Part shown: one piece after another, positions 27,325 through 34,591 of the stretch
Layout of the letters: each line of letters starts with the position of its first letter
How positions within the stretch are numbered: the stretch's first letter is position 1
Assembly (NCBI GenBank): GCA_946497035.1
Contig: CAMMIW010000003.1
Location: 1-64,000 of the forward strand
Direction: 5' to 3'
DNA length: 64,000 nt
Source: an uncultured Eubacteriaceae bacterium
Lineage (GTDB): Bacteria > Bacillota > Clostridia > Lachnospirales > CAG-274
Program-made: the position numbers and the translations under genes
The notes under the pieces: model-generated
The model's input: only the letters and a program-made list of their open reading frames with translations
What the model was told of the DNA's origin: nothing
The model's database searches: none

Positions 27325-28575
27325 ATGAAAATTGATGTTTTAGATTTAAACAAAGAACAAGCTATAGAAGAAGCTAAACGCTGTCTAAATTGTAAAAAAC
27401 CTTTATGTGTTAGCGGTTGTCCTATAGAAAATAATATTCCCCAATTTATTAATGCCCTTGTAAAAGATGATTTAACATTAGCTTATACAATATTATCAGA
27501 AAAAACTAATTTACCTGCTATATGTGGCAAAATTTGTAATCACTCTAAACAATGTGAAGGACATTGTGTTTTAGGTAAGAAAAAAACACCTGTAAAAATT
27601 GGCAAAATAGAAAATTTTATAGCTAACTATGCTTATGAAAACAACCTCATAGATAGCTCAAAACAAAATAATAATTTAGGTAACATAGCTATTGTTGGTT
27701 CTGGTCCTTCTGGCCTTAGCTGTGCTTATATATTATCTAAAGAAGGATTTAACGTTGATATATACGAAATGGAAGAAAAAGCCGGTGGCATTTTATCTTA
27801 TGGCATACCTACTTTTAGGCTAAATCAACAAGCTGTTAATAGAGAAATAGAAAAATTAAAAAATCTTGATGTAAACTTTATATTAAACAATAAGCTAGGA
27901 AAAGATTTTACAATAGAAGATTTAAAAAACAAAGGTTACAATGCAATTTATATTAGTATAGGTGCAAATATGCCTAAATCTATTAATATTAAAGGTGAAC
28001 AATTAGAAGGAGTTATACACGCTAACCATTTTTTAACAGAATATGCTAAAAATAATATTTTAATAAAATCTAAAGATGTTGTTTTAGTTATAGGTGGTGG
28101 TAATGTGGCTATGGACGCTTGCCGTACTGCTAAGCTTATATCACAAGATACAACTGTTGTTTATAGAAGAACTAGAGAAGAAATGCCTGCATCTTTAGAA
28201 GAATATGAAGAAGCAGTTAAAGATAATATACCTTTTATGTGGAGATGTAGCCCATTAGAATTTATAGGAGAAGATAACAAGCTTAAAGGCTTAAAAGTTA
28301 AAAATCTAGAAACAGATGAAGAATTTGTTATACCTTGTACTGTTGTTTTAACGGCTATTGGCTCTAAGCCTATTATAAATGATGATAAAATAGAGCTAGA
28401 CGATTGGGGCTGTATAAAAATAAGCAAAGAACCTTTTGGTATGACTAATATTGAAGGAGTTTTTGCTGGTGGAGATGTTGTTAATGGTGCAGATACTGTT
28501 GTAACTGCTATGCGTGATGGTAGAAATGTTGCATATAGCATAAAAAATTATATTTTATCAAAAGTATGTGAATAA
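27325..28575 (+). CDS. GltD-like NAD(P)-dependent flavoprotein oxidoreductase
   Basis: 416 residues, resembling the small subunit of glutamate synthase and related dehydrogenase or NfnB-type subunits. The N-terminal domain holds the two cysteine clusters for Fe-S centres (CLNCKKPLCVSGCPIENNIP and CGKICNHSKQCEGHC). An FAD Rossmann motif GSGPSGLSCAY follows near residue 128 and an NAD(P) motif VIGGGNVAMDACR near 253, with the C-terminal GVFAGGDVVNGADTVV FAD segment. No glutamate synthase large subunit is adjacent, so as in many Clostridia the electron acceptor is unknown. It probably forms an operon with the CobD-like gene. Confidence 0.88.
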   Translation: MKIDVLDLNKEQAIEEAKRCLNCKKPLCVSGCPIENNIPQFINALVKDDLTLAYTILSEKTNLPAICGKICNHSKQCEGHCVLGKKKTPVKIGKIENFIANYAYENNLIDSSKQNNNLGNIAIVGSGPSGLSCAYILSKEGFNVDIYEMEEKAGGILSYGIPTFRLNQQAVNREIEKLKNLDVNFILNNKLGKDFTIEDLKNKGYNAIYISIGANMPKSINIKGEQLEGVIHANHFLTEYAKNNILIKSKDVVLVIGGGNVAMDACRTAKLISQDTTVVYRRTREEMPASLEEYEEAVKDNIPFMWRCSPLEFIGEDNKLKGLKVKNLETDEEFVIPCTVVLTAIGSKPIINDDKIELDDWGCIKISKEPFGMTNIEGVFAGGDVVNGADTVVTAMRDGRNVAYSIKNYILSKVCE

Positions 28576-28627
28576 TTTAGTATGTTTTAGCCATAATACA
28601 TTTATAAAACTTTTAAGGAGGTATATT

Positions 28628-28756
28628 ATGGCTAAAGCAGGTATGAGAAGACCAGGTAAAGACAGTCAACCAAAAACAGAAAGCAATAAAAAATATCATT
28701 CTAATAAAAATAGTGTAGAACCTGTACCAGAAATACAAGGTAAAGCTAAAAATTAA
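28628..28756 (+). CDS. 42-residue basic, Pro/Asn-rich peptide
   Basis: A short hydrophilic protein starting MAKAGMRRPGKDSQPK at 28628, 6 nt after an AAGGAGGT ribosome-binding site, and ending EVPEIQGKAK-like (PVPEIQGKAKN). No cysteines, no hydrophobic segment. The composition and the QGKAK ending remind me of small acid-soluble spore or coat-associated peptides, but I cannot name a family. It is followed at once by a strong terminator that overlaps its stop codon, and it lies 52 bp after the flavoprotein gene, so it may be the last cistron of that unit. Confidence 0.65.
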   Translation: MAKAGMRRPGKDSQPKTESNKKYHSNKNSVEPVPEIQGKAKN

Positions 28757-28800
28757 CTAAAAAAGCTATAGATTAAAATCTATAGCTTTTTTAGTTAATT
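28751..28800. terminator. Strong bidirectional terminator
   Basis: A 22-bp perfect inverted repeat (28751-28772 with 28779-28800) has an AAAAAAGCTATAGA core, T6 on either side and a very small loop. It ends the 26240-28756 unit and can also stop minus-strand transcription from yqeY. Confidence 0.9.
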
Positions 28801-28865
28801 AAGGTAATTTACTTTAAATAAAATATTAAAATACCTAATTTCAGATACAAAATACCTAAAATTAA

Positions 28866-29312
28866 CTAAGATTGTAAAAGCTTTTTTACAACCTCACTAA
28901 CTGTTTTGTTGTCTGCTCGACCTTTCGTTCTATCAGAAACTAACCCCATCACTTTGCCCATATCTTTCATAGAGCTAGCGTTAGTTTCTTTAATTGCACA
29001 TAAAACGATTTCGTTGATTTCTTCAACACTTAACTGTTCGGGAAGGTAAGATTTTAAAATCGTGAGTTTTTGGTTTAATTCATCAATTAAATCTTGTCTG
29101 CCACTTTTTTCAAAGTCAGGAAGCACATCATTGCATTTTTTTATTTCTTTGATAATAACTTCAATAATACCGTCATCTTCAAGTTCAATTTTTTGGTCTT
29201 TCTCGATTTGAAGAATACCCGCACGAACCATCTGAATGGTATCTTTAAGGATATTATCCTTTTGCTTCATAGCCTCCTTCAAATCAGCAAAAAGCTGTTC
29301 TTTTAATGACAT
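28866..29312 (-). CDS. yqeY: GatB/YqeY domain protein
   Basis: 148 residues. YqeY proteins resemble the tRNA-binding tail of the GatB amidotransferase subunit; their exact role is unclear. Family features are the helical N-terminus (LKEQLFADLKEAMKQKD), LKSYLPEQLSVEEI in the middle, and DMGKVMGLVSDRTKGRADNKTVSEVVK at the end. The frame has three nearby ATGs; I take the third (29312), which has AAAGGG 9 nt upstream. It follows rpsU by 20 bp, the standard rpsU-yqeY pair of Firmicutes. Confidence 0.92.
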   Translation of the reverse strand: MSLKEQLFADLKEAMKQKDNILKDTIQMVRAGILQIEKDQKIELEDDGIIEVIIKEIKKCNDVLPDFEKSGRQDLIDELNQKLTILKSYLPEQLSVEEINEIVLCAIKETNASSMKDMGKVMGLVSDRTKGRADNKTVSEVVKKLLQS

Positions 29313-29332
29313 ACACATCATCCCTTTTATTA

Positions 29333-29509
29333 TTAGTTAAATTTACGTTTTCTAGCTGCTTCAGATTTTTTCTTACGTTTAACACTAGGTTTATCATAAG
29401 CTTCTCTTTTACGAACCTCGCCCATAATACCAGCTTTAGCACAGCTTCTTTTAAATCTACGAAGAGCACTATCTAAAGATTCATTTTCTTTAACTCTAAC
29501 TTCTGACAT
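29333..29509 (-). CDS. rpsU: 30S ribosomal protein S21
   Basis: 58 residues, translated from the minus strand: starts [19 protein letters not shown], continues with [21 protein letters not shown] and ends in a basic RKRKFN tail. This is typical S21, which binds near the anti-Shine-Dalgarno end of 16S rRNA. A GGAGGGAGGG site lies upstream of the ATG. A short overlapping frame on the same strand (29284-29469) is only a shadow. Followed by yqeY. Confidence 0.96.
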   Translation of the reverse strand: MSEVRVKENESLDSALRRFKRSCAKAGIMGEVRKREAYDKPSVKRKKKSEAARKRKFN

Positions 29510-29559
29510 TTGAATTCCCTCCCTCCAGTTACGTTGTTATATGCAATGTGCACTCCAAA

Positions 29560-29588
29560 ATTATACACAAAATTTACAAAATAGTCAA
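29560..29588 (-). promoter_or_regulatory. Sigma-A promoter of rpsU-yqeY
   Basis: TTGACT (29583-29588) and TATAAT (29560-29565) on the minus strand with a 17-bp spacer, also preceded by a TGTG just upstream of the -10. Confidence 0.85.
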
Positions 29589-29636
29589 CTATCTTAAAAT
29601 ATTTTTTTAAAAAAATTAAATATAAAGAAAAAACAC

Positions 29637-29665
29637 TTGACAGATTATAAATTTTTGTTTAAAAT
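29637..29665 (+). promoter_or_regulatory. Promoter of the ylxM-ffh-rpsP-khpA operon
   Basis: TTGACA (29637-29642), 17-bp spacer, TAAAAT (29660-29665). A second TATAAT at 29680-29685 may be used with a poorer -35. Confidence 0.65.
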
Positions 29666-29707
29666 ATTTTGTTGTAAAGTATAATACTATAACAGGAAGG
29701 TGGTATT

Positions 29708-30061
29708 ATGGATAAAATCTTATTTCTTACAATGTTATATGATTTTTATGGTGAGCTTTTAACAGATAAACAAAAAGAACTTTTTGAGCTACATTATCTT
29801 AACGACTTATCTCTTTACGAAATTAGCTCTGAATATGGTATCACTCGTCAAGCTGTTTTAGATACTGTTAAACGTGCAAAAAATTCTTTAGTATACTATG
29901 AAGAAAAACTTGGGTTAATAGAAAAATATTTAAACCGTAAAAAATTTTTAGATAAAACAATTAATAACATAGAAAATATTATATCTAATAATAGCTTAAC
30001 CAAAGATAATATATCACTTCTTTCTGATATAAAACAATCTTTAAGCTCTTTATTAGACTAA
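29708..30061 (+). CDS. ylxM: YlxM-family helix-turn-helix protein
   Basis: 117 residues, related to sigma factor region 4. It has LTDKQKELFELHYLNDLSLYEISSEYGITRQAVLDTVKRA near residues 17-60, a helix-turn-helix of the type seen in YlxM/p13-like proteins. Its partner gene is nearly always ffh; it is thought to influence signal recognition particle expression or activity. The gene has a GGAAGGTGG site, and ffh starts 12 bp after its stop, so they are co-transcribed. Confidence 0.93.
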   Translation: MDKILFLTMLYDFYGELLTDKQKELFELHYLNDLSLYEISSEYGITRQAVLDTVKRAKNSLVYYEEKLGLIEKYLNRKKFLDKTINNIENIISNNSLTKDNISLLSDIKQSLSSLLD

Positions 30062-30073
30062 GGAGGCTTAAAA

Positions 30074-31414
30074 ATGGCTTTTGAAAATTTATCTTCAAAA
30101 TTACAAGATGTTTTTAAAAATCTTACTGGTAAAGGCAAACTTTCTGAAAAAGATGTTAAAGCTGCTCTTAGAGAAGTAAAACTTGCCCTTTTAGAAGCAG
30201 ACGTTAACTTTAAAATTGTTAAAGAATTTATAGCTAACGTTACAGAAAAAGCTATCGGTACAGATGTTTTAGAAGGTTTAAACCCTGGCCAGCAAGTCAT
30301 AAAGGTTGTTAAAGATGAGCTTATAGATTTGTTAGGCACAACACAAAGCATCTTAACCTATTCTTCCAAATCACCTACTGTTTATATGATGGTTGGCTTA
30401 CAGGGCGCCGGTAAAACTACCACTACTGGTAAATTGGCAGGCCTTTTAAGAAAACAAGGTAAGCAACCTCTTTTAGTAGCCTGTGATATTTATAGACCTG
30501 CTGCCATTAAACAGTTAGAAATTGTAGGTAAAACTTATAACATACCTGTTTTTTCTATGGGACAACAAAACCCTGTTAATATAGCTAAAGCTTCTATAGA
30601 ATATGCTAAAGAAAACGGCAATGATATTGTTATTATAGATACTGCTGGTAGGCTTCATATAAACGAAGAACTCATGGATGAACTAGAAAATATAAAAAAA
30701 GAAGTACGCCCACAAGAAATATTGCTCGTTATAGATGCTATGACAGGGCAAGATGCTGTTAATGTAGCATCATCTTTTGATAAAAAACTAGGTATTGACG
30801 GTACTATAATAACTAAATTAGATGGAGATACTCGTGGTGGTGCTGCTTTATCTGTTAGAGCAGTTACCAAAAAGCCTATTAAATATGTTGGCATGGGCGA
30901 AAAGCTAGAAGATCTTGAAGCTTTCCACCCTGATAGAATGGTTTCTCGTATACTTGGTATGGGTGATGTTTTAACATTAATAGAAAAAGCTCAACAAGTT
31001 TATGACGAAAAAGAGGTTTTAGAACTTGAAAAGAAAATGCGTAACCTGGAGTTTGACTTAAACGACTTTTTAAAGCAAATGCAACAAGTTAAAAAAATGG
31101 GCTCTATAAAAGATATTTTAAATATGATGCCTTTGCCTGGTATGAATAAAATTAACCTAGATGATGTTAATTTAAATGATAAAACTATATCTCACGTCGA
31201 GGCTATAATTAGCTCTATGACTAAAGAAGAAAGAAAAAAACCAAGCATCATAAATGGCTCTCGAAAAAAGCGTATTGCTAATGGTTCTGGCAGAAGTGTT
31301 CAAGAGGTTAACAAGCTTCTTAAAGATTTTGAAAATGCTAAAAATGCTATGAAGATGATGAATGGTATGATGAAAGGCAAAAAAGGGAAATTCAACCTTC
31401 CTTTTTTCAAATAA
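30074..31414 (+). CDS. ffh: Signal recognition particle protein Ffh (SRP54)
   Basis: GTPase that binds signal peptides of ribosome-nascent chains and hands them to FtsY at the membrane. It has 446 residues, the normal length. The N-domain comes first, then the G-domain with GLQGAGKTTTTGKLA near residue 107, DTAGRLH near 190 and TKLDGDTRGG near 248. The Met-rich M-domain fills the C-terminus (MKMMNGMMKGKKG). The expected SRP RNA gene is not in the window. Followed by rpsP and khpA. Confidence 0.97.
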   Translation: MAFENLSSKLQDVFKNLTGKGKLSEKDVKAALREVKLALLEADVNFKIVKEFIANVTEKAIGTDVLEGLNPGQQVIKVVKDELIDLLGTTQSILTYSSKSPTVYMMVGLQGAGKTTTTGKLAGLLRKQGKQPLLVACDIYRPAAIKQLEIVGKTYNIPVFSMGQQNPVNIAKASIEYAKENGNDIVIIDTAGRLHINEELMDELENIKKEVRPQEILLVIDAMTGQDAVNVASSFDKKLGIDGTIITKLDGDTRGGAALSVRAVTKKPIKYVGMGEKLEDLEAFHPDRMVSRILGMGDVLTLIEKAQQVYDEKEVLELEKKMRNLEFDLNDFLKQMQQVKKMGSIKDILNMMPLPGMNKINLDDVNLNDKTISHVEAIISSMTKEERKKPSIINGSRKKRIANGSGRSVQEVNKLLKDFENAKNAMKMMNGMMKGKKGKFNLPFFK

Positions 31415-31452
31415 ATAATATATAAATTTTTAATTTTTAGGAGGAACAAAAA

Positions 31453-31695
31453 ATGGTAAAAATTAGATTAAAAAGATTAGGAGCAAAAAAAGCACCTTTT
31501 TATAGAATAGTTGTTGCAGACTCTAGAACACCTAGAGGCGGTAAAGCTATCGCTGAAATAGGTTATTATGATCCTACTAAAGAACCTGCTGTTTTAAAAG
31601 TAGATGTAGAAGACGCTAAAAAATGGATTGGTAACGGTGCTCAACCTACTGAAACTGTTCGTGCTTTATTAAAAAAATCTGGCGTTATCGAATAG
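31453..31695 (+). CDS. rpsP: 30S ribosomal protein S16
   Basis: 80 residues starting [25 protein letters not shown], the S16 signature, and containing GYYDPT and [11 protein letters not shown]16 is an assembly protein of the 30S subunit. An AGGAGG site precedes the ATG. It is third in the ylxM-ffh-rpsP-khpA operon; the usual rimM and trmD do not follow. Confidence 0.97.
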   Translation: MVKIRLKRLGAKKAPFYRIVVADSRTPRGGKAIAEIGYYDPTKEPAVLKVDVEDAKKWIGNGAQPTETVRALLKKSGVIE

Positions 31696-31724
31696 TTTTT
31701 TAATTATAGAAAGAGGGTAACTTT

Positions 31725-31952
31725 ATGAAAGAACTCTTAAATGTAATTGTAGAAAATCTTGTAGATAATAAAGATGGTATAAAAATTAACGAACGTCAAG
31801 AAAATGATGTTATTATATTAGAACTAACTGTTTCTAATGATGATGTAGGCAAAGTTATTGGCAAACAAGGCAAAATAGCTAAAGCTATTAGAACTGTTAT
31901 TAAATCTGCTGCATCTTACGAAAATAAAAAAGTTGTAGTTAAAATACTATAA
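31725..31952 (+). CDS. khpA: KH-domain RNA-binding protein KhpA
   Basis: 75 residues forming a single KH domain, with the nucleotide-binding loop VIGKQGKIAKAIRTV (GxxG motif GKQG). KhpA pairs with KhpB/Jag in Gram-positive bacteria and affects cell division and RNA metabolism. A GAGGG site lies 8 nt before the ATG. It is the last gene of the operon, and its stop codon lies in the left arm of the terminator. Confidence 0.94.
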   Translation: MKELLNVIVENLVDNKDGIKINERQENDVIILELTVSNDDVGKVIGKQGKIAKAIRTVIKSAASYENKKVVVKIL

Positions 31953-32003
31953 TAAATAAAAATACCTTTCTAATTAAATTAGAAAGGTATTTTTATTTAT
32001 TAT
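31949..32003. terminator. Bidirectional terminator between khpA and the CAP gene
   Basis: A nearly uninterrupted palindrome centred on 31976, with arms running out to 31949 and 32003, contains AATACCTTTCTAATT and its complement. The stop codons of both convergent genes lie in it. Confidence 0.88.
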
Positions 32004-32878
32004 CCTTTAAACATTTGGCTCCAAAGTGTTCCTGATATGCCTACTCCTATATATTTAAAATCTTTATTTAATATATTAGCTTTATGTGTAGGAGAGTTCA
32101 TCCAGCCTTCAACTACTTCTTTTGATGTTGGATATCCTAATGCTATATTTTCACCTGCTACAAAAAAATCTACATTAAAATCTTCCATCATTTTACCTAT
32201 TTCACCATATGTAGGAGAAGTATGATCAAAATAATTATTTTTTAACATATCTTCTGCTTTTAATTTTGATAGTTTCATTAAATCTTTATCTATTTGTAAT
32301 GGAGGTAAGTTTACTTTTGCTCTTTCTTCATTTACTAACCTAATAACTTCTTCTTCTTTTTGTATTTCCTCGTCTTTTTCTTCTTTTATTTGTTTACTAT
32401 CTTTTAATGTAACAGTTTTTGTCTTACTATCCCATTCTATTTGTAAATTGAAGGCATCTTTTATTAACCTAAGCGGTGTAAATGTTCTTCCATTTTTTAT
32501 TTCTACTACAGGATCATTTTTTCCATATTTTTTAGGCTCACTGCCGTTTATTTTATATCCACTATATCCAACAAAAAATTCCACAACATTGTTATCTTTA
32601 GTTATTTTTATAGTTTTTTTACTAGTATCATATATTATATTATCTTCATCTATACCTAATACTATAGCTTCAAATCTTAATGGAATCATTGTACTATTTG
32701 TTTTTTCTTGTATGTAAGGTTCAACATTCATTGTTACATTTTTTCCGTTAACATTAGCTACTTTATTTCCTACCTGTAGTTTTATAATTTTTTCTTCGTT
32801 TGCAAAAACAGATGTATTATTTAACATAAAAAAACTTAATATAAAAGTTGTAATAAATATTTTAGCATTTTTCTTCAT
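32000..32878 (-). CDS. Secreted CAP/SCP-domain protein with copper-amine-oxidase-like stalk
   Basis: 292 residues. An N-terminal Sec signal peptide (MKKNAKIFITTFILSFFMLNNTSVFA, cleavage likely near residue 27) leads to a copper amine oxidase N-terminal-like domain at about 35-155. Its repeated features are MIPLRFEA and FTPLRLIKDAFNLQIEWD, typical of cell-surface proteins in Clostridia. A Lys/Glu-rich linker follows, then a C-terminal CAP (YkwD-type) domain at about 175-292 with VNEERAKVNLPPL, YFDHTSPTYGEI, AGENIALGY and HKANILN. The role of bacterial CAP proteins is mostly unknown; spore-coat and wall-associated examples exist. It is monocistronic. Confidence 0.9.
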   Translation of the reverse strand: MKKNAKIFITTFILSFFMLNNTSVFANEEKIIKLQVGNKVANVNGKNVTMNVEPYIQEKTNSTMIPLRFEAIVLGIDEDNIIYDTSKKTIKITKDNNVVEFFVGYSGYKINGSEPKKYGKNDPVVEIKNGRTFTPLRLIKDAFNLQIEWDSKTKTVTLKDSKQIKEEKDEEIQKEEEVIRLVNEERAKVNLPPLQIDKDLMKLSKLKAEDMLKNNYFDHTSPTYGEIGKMMEDFNVDFFVAGENIALGYPTSKEVVEGWMNSPTHKANILNKDFKYIGVGISGTLWSQMFKG

Positions 32879-32950
32879 ATGTTCATCTCCTTTTATAAAT
32901 ATTCAAATATTACATATATATTTATGTATAATCCCCCCTAATATTTATAT

Positions 32951-33307
32951 TTATTTTTTTTCTTTAGGGTTAAATATTAATGCCATTATAAAAGCAGATA
33001 CTATAGCACAAGTTATACCTCCTGCCGTTGCTTTTAAACCTCCTGTAAATACGCCTATAATGCCTATCTCGTCTACCTCTCGCATAACACCTTTTGCCAA
33101 GGCATATCCAAAACCTGGTAACGGAACAGTTGCTCCTGCTCCTGCAAAATCTACCAACATTTCATATAAGCCAAACCCTTGTAATATACAACCTGATACT
33201 ACAAATAAAACAAGTATTCTAGCAGATGTTAGCTTAGTTTTATCAATAAGAACTTGTCCTAAAACACATATTAAGCCACCTACTATAAAAGCCTTTAAAT
33301 AATCCAT
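32951..33307 (-). CDS. spoVAE: Stage V sporulation protein AE
   Basis: 118-residue membrane protein of the SpoVA channel, which moves dipicolinic acid and its Ca2+ salt into the developing spore and out on germination. Family segments are YLKAFIVGGLICVLGQVLID, GFGLYEMLVDFAGAGATVPLPGFG and GLKATAGGITCA, with about three spans. The start at 33307 was chosen because AGGAG lies 9 nt upstream; the frame is open a little further. The usual neighbours spoVAC and spoVAD are not adjacent, so this copy stands alone and its operon is split. Confidence 0.9.
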   Translation of the reverse strand: MDYLKAFIVGGLICVLGQVLIDKTKLTSARILVLFVVSGCILQGFGLYEMLVDFAGAGATVPLPGFGYALAKGVMREVDEIGIIGVFTGGLKATAGGITCAIVSAFIMALIFNPKEKK

Positions 33308-33525
33308 ACAAAAATCTCCTATCATAAAATAATATTTTTATAATATATTTTTTTCAATAATAAGTATTTTATACATAAAATTTACATTAGGCTTAATAAT
33401 ACATGTTTTACGTTGCATAAATTTTCAATAAAATAGCATTATTAAAAATATTATAATCAATATTAAATGCTCTTCTAATTATTACCTCCTAATAGTTTAA
33501 TATAATTATATAATTATAACATAAA

Positions 33526-33561
33526 AGGACAAAATTATAAACCCTTTTATAATTTTGTCCT
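33526..33561 (-). terminator. Terminator of the glycan operon
   Basis: A perfect 16-bp stem (33526-33541 with 33546-33561, arm AGGACAAAATTATAAA) with loop CCCT lies 15 bp past the GH130 stop. On the minus strand it is followed by TTTTATG. Confidence 0.8.
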
Positions 33562-33575
33562 ATAAATTTTAAAAA

Positions 33576-34571
33576 TTAAATTGAATTATCTTTCATATGG
33601 TTAATAAGTTCATCTACTGTTGTAAAGGCTATACCTGTTACAGAATCTGCACAACCATAATATATGCAAATTCTTCCTGTTTCTGCATCTGTTAATGTGG
33701 CACAAGGGAATGTAACATTAGGTACATCTCCAACACATTCATATAATTCTTCTGGCCCTAAAATATAATCTTTAGAACGCATTAAAACTTTCCAAGGTTC
33801 ATTTATATCTAATAAAGCACAACCCATACGATAAACAAAACCATTACAAGTATTAATAACACCATGATATATTAATAACCAACCTTTATCCGTTTCTATT
33901 GGTGTTGGGCCTGGGCCTATTTTTGTTATTTGCCAAGCACTAGTATCTCCTGGTACTGTGCCCATTACAAATCTATGTTTACCCCAATATGTTAAATCTG
34001 GACTTTGGCTAAAGAATATATCTCCAAAAGGTGTATGGCCTGTATCACTTGGTCTGCTTACCATTGCATAGTTACCATTTATTTTTCTTGGGAATAACAC
34101 ACCATTTCTATTATATGGTAAAAAAGCATTTTCTAATTGATGAAATGTTTTAAAATCTGTTGTATAAGCTACACCGATTGTTGGGCCGTGATAACCGTTA
34201 CACCAAGTAATATAATATTTACCATCTTCATCTATATAACAAACTCGTGGATCATATCTATATTCTCTTTTTAAAATTTCTTCATCTTCTCCTACAAATT
34301 TAATAGGCTCATGGTTAATTTCCCAATTAATACCGTCTTTACTAAAGCCTGCAAAAATATCCATACTAATAGATTTGCTATCACATCTAAATACACCTGC
34401 AAAGCCATCTCCAAAAGGAACAACTGCACTATTAAATACACTATTAGATGAAGGTATAGCCCTTCTGCCAATTATAGGATTTTGAGTATATCTCCATACA
34501 GGCATTGTGTAGCCTTCTGGTTTATCTTGCCAAGGAATATTTTTTAAAGCTTTTCCGATTATTTTTGTCAT
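33576..34571 (-). CDS. GH130-family beta-mannoside phosphorylase or hydrolase
   Basis: 331-residue five-bladed beta-propeller enzyme. Motifs are [26 protein letters not shown] near residues 100-125, which holds the catalytic-acid Asp of the family, [26 protein letters not shown] near 215, and CIYYGCAD near 310. GH130 enzymes cleave beta-1,4- or beta-1,2-mannosides by phosphorolysis, for example mannosyl-GlcNAc of the N-glycan core. No signal peptide is seen, as expected for a phosphorylase. It is the last gene of a seven-gene operon whose other members could expose Man-GlcNAc; subfamily and substrate are not decidable by eye. Confidence 0.85.
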   Translation of the reverse strand: MTKIIGKALKNIPWQDKPEGYTMPVWRYTQNPIIGRRAIPSSNSVFNSAVVPFGDGFAGVFRCDSKSISMDIFAGFSKDGINWEINHEPIKFVGEDEEILKREYRYDPRVCYIDEDGKYYITWCNGYHGPTIGVAYTTDFKTFHQLENAFLPYNRNGVLFPRKINGNYAMVSRPSDTGHTPFGDIFFSQSPDLTYWGKHRFVMGTVPGDTSAWQITKIGPGPTPIETDKGWLLIYHGVINTCNGFVYRMGCALLDINEPWKVLMRSKDYILGPEELYECVGDVPNVTFPCATLTDAETGRICIYYGCADSVTGIAFTTVDELINHMKDNSI

Positions 34572-34591
34572 AAGTATTTTCTCCTTTTATA

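Noticed and set aside
29284-29469. 61-residue minus-strand frame
   Set aside because: It overlaps the true rpsU gene in another frame; rpsU (29333-29509) has the family sequence and a ribosome-binding site.
33484-33500. AGGAGGT on the minus strand with no ATG following (possible leader peptide)
   Set aside because: The frame that follows would need an ATT or ATA start and is only about 23 codons; there is no further support.
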